Part shown: piece by piece, positions 17,623 to 26,176 of the stretch
How the letters are laid out: the number at the start of each line of letters is the position of its first letter
Position numbering within the stretch: the stretch's first letter is position 1
Source: Bacteroidales bacterium
GTDB lineage: Bacteria; Bacteroidota; Bacteroidia; Bacteroidales; UBA932
Direction: 5' to 3'
Assembly: GCA_017428725.1 (NCBI GenBank)
Contig: JAFRQH010000010.1
Span: forward strand, 99,462 to 163,461
Length of the DNA stretch: 64,000 nt
Position numbers and translations under genes: made by a program
The notes under the pieces: model-generated
The model's database searches: none
What the model was told of the DNA's origin: nothing
What the model saw: the letters and a program-made list of their open reading frames with translations, nothing else

Positions 17623-19041
17623 ATGCCTACCAAGAATTATCTAGCAGTCGACCTCGGCGCCACCAGCGGCCGCACCATCGTCGCCACATATGACGGGAAA
17701 AAGGTCGAAATGCGCGAACTCACCCGCTTCAAGAACCCGCAGATCCCCCTCGGAGGACATCTCTTCTGGGACCTTCCCGCCCTCTATAACGAGATCATCC
17801 TCGCCCTGCGCAAGACCGTGGAGGAAGGGATTGCGATCGAGACCATCGGCATCGACACCTGGGGCTGCGACTTCGCCTTCTTCGGCAAGGACGGCCAGCT
17901 GCTGAGCCTCCCCTACTGCTACCGCGACTCCCATACCGACGGTGCCATCGAGCGCTATATGAAGATGCACGACAAGCGCGAGGTCTACGACAGGACCGGC
18001 ATCCAGTTCATGGAGTTCAACTCCCTCTTCCAGCTGGACACCCTGCGCCACAACGGCTGCACGGCCCTGGAGAATGCCGACAAGATCCTCTTCATCCCCG
18101 ACGCCCTCATCTATATGCTCACGGGGCAGGCGATCTGCGAATACACCGTGGCCTCCACCTCCCAGCTGCTCAACCCCGTCACCGGGGACCTCGACAAGGA
18201 GCTGCTGATGAGCATCGGCCTGAAGCGGGAGCAGTTCGGTCCGATGACCCAGCCCGGCACCGTGATCGGCCCGCTGACCCAGCAGGTCCAGGACGCCACC
18301 GGGATCGGTCCCGAGGTCAAGGTCGTGGCCATCGCCGCCCACGACACCGCCTCCGCCGTGGCCGCCGTGCCCGCCAAGGATGCCGAGTACGCCTACCTCA
18401 GCTGCGGTACCTGGTCCCTGATGGGCATCGAGTCCCCCACCCCGATCATCACCGACGAGAGCTTCAAGCAGAATTTCACCAACGAAGGCGGCATCGACGG
18501 GACGACCCGCTTCCTGAAGAACATCTGCGGCCTGTGGCTCTTCGAGCAGTGCCGCCCCGAGTTCAAGGACGTCCCCAAGGAGATCGGCCCGCTGACCGCC
18601 CTGTGCGAGACCACCCGCTTCGGCTCCATCATCAATCCCGACGACCCGGCTTTCGCGCATCCCGTCTCGATGTGCAAGGCCATCGACGAATACTGCGAGC
18701 GTACCGGCCAGATCGCCCCGCGCACCCCGGCCGAGTACATCCGTTGCATCTACAAATCCCTGGCACACCGCTACACCGCCATCATCAGCATCCTGCAGTC
18801 CATGTCCCCCAACCCGATCAAGTGCCTGCACGTGATCGGCGGCGGCTCGCTCAACAAGTACCTGATGCAGATGACCGCCGACGAGCTCCAGATGCCCGTG
18901 ATCTGCGGCCCGACCGAAGGCACCGCCCTCGGCAACGTCCTGCTCCAGATCAAGGCCCAGGGCCTGGTGGGCAGCCTGCCTGAGATGCGCAAGATCGTTG
19001 CGAACTCCGTCGAACTCAAAGTCTATAATCCTACTAAATAA
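17623..19041 (+). CDS. rhaB: rhamnulokinase
   Basis: A 472-residue FGGY-family kinase that phosphorylates L-rhamnulose to L-rhamnulose 1-phosphate in the cytoplasm. The N-terminal phosphate-binding block AVDLGATSGRTIV, GIDTWGCDFAFFG, the catalytic-region AAHDTASAVAAVP, and CGTWSLMGIE are all as in RhaB; the C-terminal GGGSLNKYLMQM is the second ATP-site motif. Length is normal. It leads the operon rhaB-rhaA-rhaT with gaps of 24 and 13 bases. Identity is supported by motifs and by its neighbours. Confidence 0.95.
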   Translation: MPTKNYLAVDLGATSGRTIVATYDGKKVEMRELTRFKNPQIPLGGHLFWDLPALYNEIILALRKTVEEGIAIETIGIDTWGCDFAFFGKDGQLLSLPYCYRDSHTDGAIERYMKMHDKREVYDRTGIQFMEFNSLFQLDTLRHNGCTALENADKILFIPDALIYMLTGQAICEYTVASTSQLLNPVTGDLDKELLMSIGLKREQFGPMTQPGTVIGPLTQQVQDATGIGPEVKVVAIAAHDTASAVAAVPAKDAEYAYLSCGTWSLMGIESPTPIITDESFKQNFTNEGGIDGTTRFLKNICGLWLFEQCRPEFKDVPKEIGPLTALCETTRFGSIINPDDPAFAHPVSMCKAIDEYCERTGQIAPRTPAEYIRCIYKSLAHRYTAIISILQSMSPNPIKCLHVIGGGSLNKYLMQMTADELQMPVICGPTEGTALGNVLLQIKAQGLVGSLPEMRKIVANSVELKVYNPTK

Positions 19042-19065
19042 CAAACAAAACCAATTACAACACAA

Positions 19066-20319
19066 ATGAACGAACAGAAAATCCTCAAGGCGTACGAGAT
19101 CGCCAAAGAGCGTTATGCCGCCATCCGCGTGGACACTGACAAGGCTGTCGCCCAGCTGGAGAAGACCCCCATCTCCCTTCACTGCTGGCAGACCGACGAC
19201 GTGATCGGTTTCGAGAGTGCAGCCGGCCTGTCCGGCGGCATCCAGACCACGGGCAACTATCCGGGCCGCGCCCGCAACATCGATGAAGTCCGCAAGGACG
19301 TCCTCTTCGCCAAGAGCCTCCTCGCCGGCAACCACCGCCTCAACCTCCACGAGATCTACGGCGACTTCGGCGGCCAGTTCGTCGACCGCGACCAGGTGGA
19401 AGTCAAGCACTTCCAGAGCTGGATCGACTGGGCCAAGGAGAACAATATGAAGCTCGACTTCAACTCCACCTCCTTCGGCCACCCGAAGAGCGGCGACCTG
19501 TCCCTGGCCAACCCCGACAAGGCCATCCGCGATTTCTGGATCGAGCACACCAAGCGCTGCCGCCGCATCGCCGACGCGATGGGCAAGGCCCAGAACGACC
19601 CTTGTATCATGAACATCTGGGTCCACGATGGTTCCAAGGACCAGACCGTGGAGCGCAAGCGCTACCGCGAGATCTTCGCCGAGGCCCTCGACGAGATCCT
19701 CAAGGAGGACCTCCCCGGCATGAAGACCTGCCTCGAGGCCAAGCTTTTCGGCATCGGTCTGGAGAGCTACACCGTGGGTTCCCACGATTTCGTGGCCGGC
19801 TACTGCGCCACCCGCAAGCTGATGTACACCCTCGACACCGGCCACTATGAGATGACCGAGAACGTGTCCGACATGGTCGCCTCCCTGCTCCTCTTCGTGC
19901 CTGAGCTGATGCTCCACGTCTCCCGTCCGATCCGCTGGGACTCCGACCACGTGACCATCATGAACGACCAGACCCTCGACCTCTTCAAGGAGATCGTGCG
20001 TGCCGACGCCCTCGACCGCAGCCACATCGGCCTGGACTACTTCGACGCCGCCATCAACCGCATCGGTGCCTACGTGATCGGTACCCGCGCCACGCAGAAG
20101 TGCGTGCTGAGCGCCCTGCTCGAGCCGCTCGCCAAGCTGCGTGAGTACGAGGATGCCGGCAAGGGCTTCCAGCGTCTCGCCCTCCTCGAGGAGGCCAAGA
20201 CCCTGCCGTTCGGCGCCGTGTTCGATTACTTCAACTACAAGAACAACGTCCCTGTGGGTGAGGAGTTCATCGGCTGCATCGAGCAGTACGAGAAGGACGT
20301 CACCTCCAAGCGCTGCTAA
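19066..20319 (+). CDS. rhaA: L-rhamnose isomerase
   Basis: A 417-residue TIM-barrel isomerase that converts L-rhamnose to L-rhamnulose using divalent metal ions. The sequence has the family's SLHCWQTDDVIGFE, LNLHEIYGDF, NIWVHDGSKD and the metal-site region LDTGHYEMTENVSDM with MLHVSRPIRWDSDHV. Length agrees with RhaA. It lies between rhaB and rhaT and shares their promoter. The product is consumed by RhaB; the aldolase RhaD is not in the window. Confidence 0.96.
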   Translation: MNEQKILKAYEIAKERYAAIRVDTDKAVAQLEKTPISLHCWQTDDVIGFESAAGLSGGIQTTGNYPGRARNIDEVRKDVLFAKSLLAGNHRLNLHEIYGDFGGQFVDRDQVEVKHFQSWIDWAKENNMKLDFNSTSFGHPKSGDLSLANPDKAIRDFWIEHTKRCRRIADAMGKAQNDPCIMNIWVHDGSKDQTVERKRYREIFAEALDEILKEDLPGMKTCLEAKLFGIGLESYTVGSHDFVAGYCATRKLMYTLDTGHYEMTENVSDMVASLLLFVPELMLHVSRPIRWDSDHVTIMNDQTLDLFKEIVRADALDRSHIGLDYFDAAINRIGAYVIGTRATQKCVLSALLEPLAKLREYEDAGKGFQRLALLEEAKTLPFGAVFDYFNYKNNVPVGEEFIGCIEQYEKDVTSKRC

Positions 20320-20332
20320 TCTGTCCTGAAGT

Positions 20333-21361
20333 ATGGGTTCCTCCATTTTCCTGGGCCTGCTGATCATTGCGATCGGGTCGTTCTGCCAGTCGAGCTGCTA
20401 CGTCCCGATCAACAAGATCAAGCAGTGGAGCTGGGAGAGCTACTGGCTCGTCCAGGGCGTCTTCGCCTGGCTCGTCTTCCCGTGCCTGGGCGCTCTCCTG
20501 TCCCTCTCCGGGACGGGCGGCAGCTTCGGCGACCTGCTCGGCCTGATGAACGCCGATCCTAAGAACACCTGGCTGACGATCCTGTTCGGCGCCCTGTGGG
20601 GCGTCGGCGGCCTGACCTTCGGCCTGTCGATGCGCTACCTCGGCGTGGCCCTCGGCCAGAGCATCGCCCTCGGGCTCTGCTCCGGCCTCGGCGCCATCCT
20701 CGGTCCGGTCTTCACGGGCCAGGCCCACACGCTCACCGCCGCCATCTGGATCGGCGTGGTCGTGACCATCATCGGCATCGCCATCATCGGCATCGCCGGT
20801 GCGATGAAGGCCAACGCCCTCCCCGAGGAGGAGAAGAAGAAGGCCGTCAAGGACTTCAACTTCGGCAAGGGCATCATCATCGCCGTGCTCTGCGGCTTCA
20901 TGAGCGCCTGCTTCAACATCGGCCTCAACTTCGGCAAGGACCTCTTCCTGGAGGGCACGAAGCCGATCTTCCAGTCGCTGCCCGCCACGATGCTCGTGAC
21001 CTTCGGCGGATTCCTGACCAACGCCTGCTACTGCCTCTTCCAGAACAGCAAGAACAAGACCTTCGGCGACTACAAGCAGGGCTCCCTCTGGGGCAACAAC
21101 CTGCTGTTCTGCTGCCTGGCCGGTCTGCTCTGGTACAGCCAGTTCTTCGGCCTGAGCCTCGGCAAGGGATTCCTGACGGACTTCCCGGTGCTGCTGACCT
21201 TCAGCTGGTGCATCCTGATGTCGCTGAACGTCATCTTCTCCAATGTCTGGGGCATCATCCTCAAGGAGTGGAAAGGCTGCTCGAAGAAGACCATCACCGT
21301 GCTGCTCTGCGGCCTGGCGGTGCTCATCTTCAGCATCTTCCTGCCGCAGCTCATCGGTTAG
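20333..21361 (+). CDS. rhaT: L-rhamnose/H+ symporter
   Basis: A 342-residue inner-membrane transporter of the RhaT family with ten predicted hydrophobic helices; it imports L-rhamnose with protons. Visible family features are the N-terminal small helix GLLIIAIGSFCQSSCYVPINKIKQWSWESYW, GALWGVGGLTFGLSMRYLGVALGQ in the middle, and the C-terminal FGLSLGKGF. Length matches. It closes the rha operon, followed by a strong hairpin at 21385-21416. Confidence 0.95.
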   Translation: MGSSIFLGLLIIAIGSFCQSSCYVPINKIKQWSWESYWLVQGVFAWLVFPCLGALLSLSGTGGSFGDLLGLMNADPKNTWLTILFGALWGVGGLTFGLSMRYLGVALGQSIALGLCSGLGAILGPVFTGQAHTLTAAIWIGVVVTIIGIAIIGIAGAMKANALPEEEKKKAVKDFNFGKGIIIAVLCGFMSACFNIGLNFGKDLFLEGTKPIFQSLPATMLVTFGGFLTNACYCLFQNSKNKTFGDYKQGSLWGNNLLFCCLAGLLWYSQFFGLSLGKGFLTDFPVLLTFSWCILMSLNVIFSNVWGIILKEWKGCSKKTITVLLCGLAVLIFSIFLPQLIG

Positions 21362-21384
21362 CACGGACTGCGACCCATTTCACG

Positions 21385-21416
21385 ATTACGGCGATCCGGT
21401 TCCGGGTCGCCGTAAT
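21385..21416 (+). terminator. hairpin at the end of rhaBAT
   Basis: A 15-pair stem (ATTACGGCGA, a U-G wobble, CCGG, two-base loop, and the complement) starting 23 bases after the rhaT stop. The trailing TATTTG is only weakly T-rich, so it is a probable rather than certain intrinsic terminator. Confidence 0.65.
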
Positions 21417-21434
21417 TATTTGTCTGAAAATTCC

Positions 21435-21442
21435 TATCTTTG
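21435..21442 (+). promoter_or_regulatory. -7 promoter box TATCTTTG for the pectate lyase
   Basis: TATCTTTG 23 bases before the ATG at 21466, directly after the rha terminator hairpin. Confidence 0.6.
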
Positions 21443-21465
21443 GGAAACATAACTCCTCTGACCCC

Positions 21466-22713
21466 ATGAACAAGTCCCTGCTCCTCGCCCTTGCGGTCCT
21501 GGTCTGCGGCTGCACCGCCGCCCCGACGGAACCCCTCGCCTTCCCCGGTGCGGAAGGTTTCGGCAAATACACCACCGGCGGCCGCGGCGGCCGCGTGATG
21601 ATCGTCACCAATCTCAACGACCACGGTCCCGGGAGCCTGCGCGAGGCCGTGGAGGCCAGCGGCCCGCGCATCGTCGTGTTCGAAGTGGACGGCGACATCC
21701 ACCTGGAGACGCCCCTGCGAATCGTCAACGACGACATCACCATCGCCGGCCAGAGCGCTCCCGGCGACGGCATCTGCCTGTGTGACTGCCAGTTCACGGT
21801 CGACGCCTCCAACGTCATCGTCCGCTACATCCGCTGCCGGCTCGGCGACAAGGTCGCCCACGACTCCGACGCCGTGGGCGGTGGGCAATACGGCCAGAAA
21901 AACGTCATCCTCGACCACATCAGCGCCTCCTGGTCCATCGACGAGTGCCTGTCGATCTACAAGACCGAGAACCTCACGGTGCAGTGGTGCCTGATCGCCA
22001 ACAGCCTTCGCGCCTCCAAGCACACCAAGGGCCAGCACGGTTTCGGCGGCATCTGGGGCGGGCTCAACGCCACCTTCCACCACAACCTGCTCGCCAACCA
22101 CTCCAGCCGCAATCCGCGCTTCTCCTCGGTCGAAGGGACGGAGAATGTCGACTACCGCGGCAACGTCGTGTACAACTGGGGCTTCATGCCCGCCTACGGC
22201 GGCGGCCGCGGCGGCAAGATCAACTTCTGCTACAACTACTACAAGCCTGGGCCCGGCACGGACCATCCCGACCACATCCTCAACGTCTCCGACGACGGTA
22301 CGAGCCGCTACTATGTCGAGGGCAACTTCGTGGAGGGGCAGCCGGAGGTCACGGCCGACAACCGCCTGGCCGTGAAAGGCAAGAACCCCGAAGTCGCCGT
22401 GGTGGACACGGAGTTCCCCCGGATGGAATTCCCGTTGGAGAAGCGCCCCGCCGACCTGCTGGCGGCCGTGCTGAAAGGCGTGGGCTGCAGCCACCGCCGC
22501 GACAGCTTCGACGCCGCGGTCGTGGAGCAGGTGCGCACGGGCACGGCCCCCTGGGGCGACCGCGGCTTCGTCAACACCCCGGAGGAGTGCGGCGGCTACC
22601 CTGTGCTGGCGCACAAGGAGCCAGCCCCGGACACCAACCGCAACGGCATTCCCGACAAGCTGGAGCGCAAGTTCTCCGACATAGAAGACTATCTCAATTC
22701 TCTTGTAAAATAA
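21466..22713 (+). CDS. pectate lyase lipoprotein, PL1 family
   Basis: A 415-residue beta-helix enzyme that cleaves de-esterified homogalacturonan by beta-elimination, usually with calcium. The signal ends in a lipobox-like LVCGC, so it is probably a lipoprotein. Family features include FPGAEGFGKYTTGGRGGRV at the mature N-terminus, TNLNDHGPGSLREAV, ITIAGQSAPGDGI, a DAVGGG region and NHSSRNPRF with the catalytic-region arginine. The start is set by the -7 box 23 bases upstream. The next gene begins 10 bases downstream on the same strand. The PL1 call is firm; the subfamily is not determined. Confidence 0.9.
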   Translation: MNKSLLLALAVLVCGCTAAPTEPLAFPGAEGFGKYTTGGRGGRVMIVTNLNDHGPGSLREAVEASGPRIVVFEVDGDIHLETPLRIVNDDITIAGQSAPGDGICLCDCQFTVDASNVIVRYIRCRLGDKVAHDSDAVGGGQYGQKNVILDHISASWSIDECLSIYKTENLTVQWCLIANSLRASKHTKGQHGFGGIWGGLNATFHHNLLANHSSRNPRFSSVEGTENVDYRGNVVYNWGFMPAYGGGRGGKINFCYNYYKPGPGTDHPDHILNVSDDGTSRYYVEGNFVEGQPEVTADNRLAVKGKNPEVAVVDTEFPRMEFPLEKRPADLLAAVLKGVGCSHRRDSFDAAVVEQVRTGTAPWGDRGFVNTPEECGGYPVLAHKEPAPDTNRNGIPDKLERKFSDIEDYLNSLVK

Positions 22714-22723
22714 TCTCTGACCT

Positions 22724-23629
22724 ATGCATTCCAACCTCAAAAAACTTTTTGTTATGATGGCTGCCTGTCTGACCGGACTCGGCTGCGGCGCCCAGTCTCC
22801 CAAAGGCGCCCTGACCTACTGCAGTTATTCCGCGACCGGAGCCGCCGGGCTCGGCAAGGAATACTGTGAACTCATCGCAGACCAGGATTCGATCCCCAAG
22901 GTCGTCGTCGTGATGAACGAAGGCAACCGCTTCGGCACCCAGGTGATCCACAAGGAGTATCCGGTGACGCAGGAGGTCGTGGAATCGCTCCGGTCCCTGC
23001 TCATCAACAACAAGGTCCACAAATTGGACGGCTATAATGTGGAAGAGAGGATGTCCGGCGGCCACACGTACCGGATCTATATGGAATACAGTTCCGGCCG
23101 GAAGGTCAACGCCCACTGGTACGGACACGACATCAAGCCGGAGGCCCTCAGCGCTTACGGGATGATCAAGTCCTTCTTCAACCCCTGGCGGGAACGGGCT
23201 TACCGGGCGAGCGAGCCCATCTCCCAGTGCAGCATCGTCGTGAGGAATATGAATACCCGGGCCACGGACCATTATCTGCTGCTCTGCCAGCAGGGCTTCA
23301 CGCCCAGGGTCGTGTTCGACCTCAACGTAGACGGCCGCGACAGCAGCAGTCCCGAGATCCACGAGCAGTTCAACCTCGAAGACGAAGCCGACATCGAGCG
23401 CGTGGAGCAGCTCAAGCAGGCCCTCATCGACCTGAATGCCATCGAACTGGGAGACTTCAAACAGGACGACTACATCGAGGGCGGCAACACCTATTCCGTC
23501 TCGCTGGAATACCAGAACGGCCGGAAACAGACGCTTTCCTGGCACACGAACCGCGCCGTAGAGCCTGCGGCACAGGCAATCTACAGCACGGTCATGGCGT
23601 TCTTCAGCCCGCTACGGAAGCGGTTTTAG
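22724..23629 (+). CDS. exported protein with internal duplication, unknown function
   Basis: A 301-residue protein I do not recognise. The N-terminus (MHSNLKKLFVMMAACLTGLGCGAQ) is a signal peptide with a lipobox-like GLGC. Two halves of about 140 residues are related: GGHTYRIYMEYSSGRKVNAHW...MIKSFFNPWRERAY in the first and GGNTYSVSLEYQNGRKQTLSWH...VMAFFSPLRKRF in the second. Each also begins with a strand-rich block containing VVVVMNEG or RVVFDLN. It follows PL1 by 10 bases and overlaps the convergent glycosidase gene by 18 bases. No catalytic motif is evident. Confidence 0.68.
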   Translation: MHSNLKKLFVMMAACLTGLGCGAQSPKGALTYCSYSATGAAGLGKEYCELIADQDSIPKVVVVMNEGNRFGTQVIHKEYPVTQEVVESLRSLLINNKVHKLDGYNVEERMSGGHTYRIYMEYSSGRKVNAHWYGHDIKPEALSAYGMIKSFFNPWRERAYRASEPISQCSIVVRNMNTRATDHYLLLCQQGFTPRVVFDLNVDGRDSSSPEIHEQFNLEDEADIERVEQLKQALIDLNAIELGDFKQDDYIEGGNTYSVSLEYQNGRKQTLSWHTNRAVEPAAQAIYSTVMAFFSPLRKRF

Positions 23630-25693
23630 GCCCTCCCAGCGGACATCCCAGGTCCCGTCTTTCGGGAAACCCGGATTCTTCTCCGTACAGCCGTCCCAAC
23701 CGGCACACATCAGCGCAACGGCGGTCAGCAGGCCGCCGTTGCCCGGCAGGTAGACCCGCAGACGTGAATCCTGGAAGTTGTGGCCGTTGGGCAGGTAGGT
23801 GTTGGTGCGCTGGTCCATCAGGATGGCGTTGAGCGCCTTTTCGGGCTCGCCCACGCGCACGGCGTTCATACAGGTGGTCGGGAAATCCCAGCCCCAGGTC
23901 TCGTCCCAGTTCCAGTTGTTGTAGACCCAGTCGAAGGTGTTCTTCATCAGCTCCGGCTCCATCTGCGGAGTCTGCGGGAGCACGCCCAGTGCGGCCAGCA
24001 CGGCCATGTGGTCGGAATACATCCGGATGTCCTCATACGTGTCCGGTTCGCTCTCGGCAGCCAGGTAGAGGCCGTCCTTGGAAGCCAGGTGCGAGAGCTT
24101 GGCGATGATCTCGTCCCACTTCGGGTCGCGCGCCAGGCCTTTGCGCTCGCGCCACAGCTGGGCGGTGCTCAGGCCAAAATGCCAGTAAGACAGCTCGTAG
24201 GGCGGGTTGACCGTCTTGGCGGCCTTGAGCGTCTCCTGGGCGGCGATGCAGCCCTTGAGGAGATAGCGGTCATTGTCGGCATCGTAGGTCACGAAGTCGG
24301 CCATGAACTCCGCCGTCTGCTGGATCAGGTCGAAATACTGGTCGATCACGGCCTGGGAAGGATTGGCGCGGTAGAGCAGCTCCGCCAGGTAGATCAGGTG
24401 CGGCTGCTGCCAGATCAGGAACGAGCCCGTGTTGGACGGGGCCTCCAGGCCGGAAGGATCCGTCATCTTCATCCAGCGCACGCCCTTGAAGCCCTGGCGT
24501 TCCGCGATGGCGCGGGCCACCGGCTGCACCTTGCCGTACCAAGGCAGGGTCCGGGCGATGAGGTCTTCGTGGCCCCAGAGCGGGAAGTGGGCCTGGTGCC
24601 ACCAGATCATCTCCATATGGAACTTGCCGTACCAGGAATTGTAGGTCAGGCCCGTCTCCTGCGGCGGGGTGTCGCTGGCGCAGTTGACGGCGAGCAGGTA
24701 CTGGCTCAGTACCACGCGGCGCTCCAGTTCTGGCGCACGCGGGTCGGTACAGCGGCTGAAGTCCACCACGCCGCCCTCCTGCCAGAACCTGCGCCAATAG
24801 GAGGCCGAGGCGGCGCGGGAGGCGGCAGCCGGCAGTACGGTCAGGTCCGGCTTCTCGCTGGAGAACAGCGCCGTGAAATGCAGGGCCTTGCCGTCCGCAG
24901 TCAGGCGCGCCTCGTTGGGTCCCGCCATCTCCACCTTGCCGTTGTCATACGAGACCTTGATGTAGTAGACGGTCTCATCGAGGGTGTGGCGCAGGATGGC
25001 CACGCCCTGCCCCTGTTCCACGATCTCCGTCGTGTGCAGATCGTCCTTGGTCCAGTCACAGGCGTCGTCGGAGTGCCCGCCGGTCGGATACGGCATGCGG
25101 AAACGGATGGCGATCGACCCCTCGGACTGCACGGAGGCGGCTACCAGGTCCTGGTCAGGGTCGCAGGAAGTCAGCACGTCGTAGCGCTTGCCGTCGGCCA
25201 GGAAAGAGGAACGGATCACGCCCTCCCACAGGTCCAGGGTCTGGTCGATGCCGCTCAGCTTGTCCTCCTCGATCCCGGCGAAGCCGATTACGCCGAGGTG
25301 CAGGCGGTGCGGGTTGATCCGGTACCAGTTGGAGGCATCCTGTCCACGGCCTTCGCGGATCTGGCAGGCATAGAGTTCTTCGTGCCCGCGGCCGAAGTCA
25401 TACGGCAGCAGGGTCTCCTCGAAACGGAGACCGTCGGGGTTGGCGAAGGAGTGCCAGCCCCATTGCGACTGCGTCCCCAGGGGTACGCCCCTGCTGTAGC
25501 GCTCCGGGAAGGTCTGCAGCCCGGTGACGTCGGCCGTGAAGGCGAAGCGGCCGTTGCCGACCGACAGGGAGGCCAGCGGGTCGAGGGCCGTCAGATGGGG
25601 GTTGTTGCGGGCCACCAGCGCCGCACGGTCGATCTTGCCGCTGCAGGCGGTCAGCGCCAGCAGGACGGTCAGGAAGAATGTGATTCGTCTCAT
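23612..25693 (-). CDS. six-hairpin glycosidase lipoprotein, GH65/GH95-like
   Basis: A 693-residue lipoprotein (signal MRRITFFLTVLLALTAC). After an N-terminal beta-sandwich containing LSVGNGRFAFTADVTG, an (alpha/alpha)6 barrel is indicated by YGKFHMEMIWWHQAHFPLWG, GFKGVRWMKMTDPSG, FLIWQQPHLIYLAELLYR and WNWDETWGWDFP. These blocks resemble the GH65-type group that includes glucosylgalactosyl-hydroxylysine glucosidase and Bacteroides proteins of unknown substrate. The candidate general acid is the Glu in WDETWGWD or in KFHMEM; I cannot decide. It overlaps the convergent upstream neighbour's end by 18 bases. Its substrate is unknown. Confidence 0.72.
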   Translation of the reverse strand: MRRITFFLTVLLALTACSGKIDRAALVARNNPHLTALDPLASLSVGNGRFAFTADVTGLQTFPERYSRGVPLGTQSQWGWHSFANPDGLRFEETLLPYDFGRGHEELYACQIREGRGQDASNWYRINPHRLHLGVIGFAGIEEDKLSGIDQTLDLWEGVIRSSFLADGKRYDVLTSCDPDQDLVAASVQSEGSIAIRFRMPYPTGGHSDDACDWTKDDLHTTEIVEQGQGVAILRHTLDETVYYIKVSYDNGKVEMAGPNEARLTADGKALHFTALFSSEKPDLTVLPAAASRAASASYWRRFWQEGGVVDFSRCTDPRAPELERRVVLSQYLLAVNCASDTPPQETGLTYNSWYGKFHMEMIWWHQAHFPLWGHEDLIARTLPWYGKVQPVARAIAERQGFKGVRWMKMTDPSGLEAPSNTGSFLIWQQPHLIYLAELLYRANPSQAVIDQYFDLIQQTAEFMADFVTYDADNDRYLLKGCIAAQETLKAAKTVNPPYELSYWHFGLSTAQLWRERKGLARDPKWDEIIAKLSHLASKDGLYLAAESEPDTYEDIRMYSDHMAVLAALGVLPQTPQMEPELMKNTFDWVYNNWNWDETWGWDFPTTCMNAVRVGEPEKALNAILMDQRTNTYLPNGHNFQDSRLRVYLPGNGGLLTAVALMCAGWDGCTEKNPGFPKDGTWDVRWEGLKPLP

Positions 25694-25705
25694 AAAATGG
25701 GTCGA

Positions 25706-26176
25706 TTATCGGTTTGGGTCCAATCCTTTGTGCCAGAACCGCGAGGTGATGTCCTCCCGGTGGTAGTAGAGCCGCTGGTTGGTGGTCCGCTCGTTGAGCG
25801 GGCCGCACTCGGCGATGTAGGGGCCGACCTTGACATAGTCGAAGGCCTCGTAGAACTCCGGATCCACCTCCTGGCGGCCGGAATAGACCGCCCGTTCGAT
25901 GCGGGGATACTTGTCCTTGAGATACGCAGCGATGCGCAGCAGGGCATCCTTGTCCTTCCCCTCCCCGAGCAGCAGGAAGCAGTTGACCCCGAAATTGTCC
26001 GCAATCAGCCGGTCCACCACGGCCGGGGTCAACTCCTCCCCGATGTCATTCTTCAGGAAGGGTGAGTGGCATCCGAGGCAAGAACCCCGGCAGTTGGAAA
26101 TCTCAACTGCCAGGGTCACCTTGTCCGGAATCTCTTCGAGGACGATATCCGTGAGCTCCGGGATGTACTTAATCAT
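25706..26176 (-). CDS. nrdG: anaerobic ribonucleotide reductase activating enzyme
   Basis: A 156-residue radical SAM activase that generates the glycyl radical on NrdD under anaerobic conditions. The cluster motif is CRGSCLGC (Cx3Cx2C) near residues 30-37. The ATG at 26176 begins MIKYIPELTDIVLEEIP, giving a normal NrdG length; a longer frame upstream is only the alternate reading of nrdD. Its start overlaps the end of nrdD by eight bases, so the pair is translationally linked. Function and partner are clear from family and context. Confidence 0.93.
   Translation of the reverse strand: MIKYIPELTDIVLEEIPDKVTLAVEISNCRGSCLGCHSPFLKNDIGEELTPAVVDRLIADNFGVNCFLLLGEGKDKDALLRIAAYLKDKYPRIERAVYSGRQEVDPEFYEAFDYVKVGPYIAECGPLNERTTNQRLYYHREDITSRFWHKGLDPNR

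Noticed and set aside
17641..20367. 908-codon open frame opposite rhaB-rhaA, and similar very long antisense frames (for example 4941-7034, 8182-11451, 41916-45047)
   Set aside because: They mirror well-supported genes on the other strand; high GC at third positions removes stop codons. Their translations are rich in Gly, His, Arg, Leu and Val repeats and match no family.
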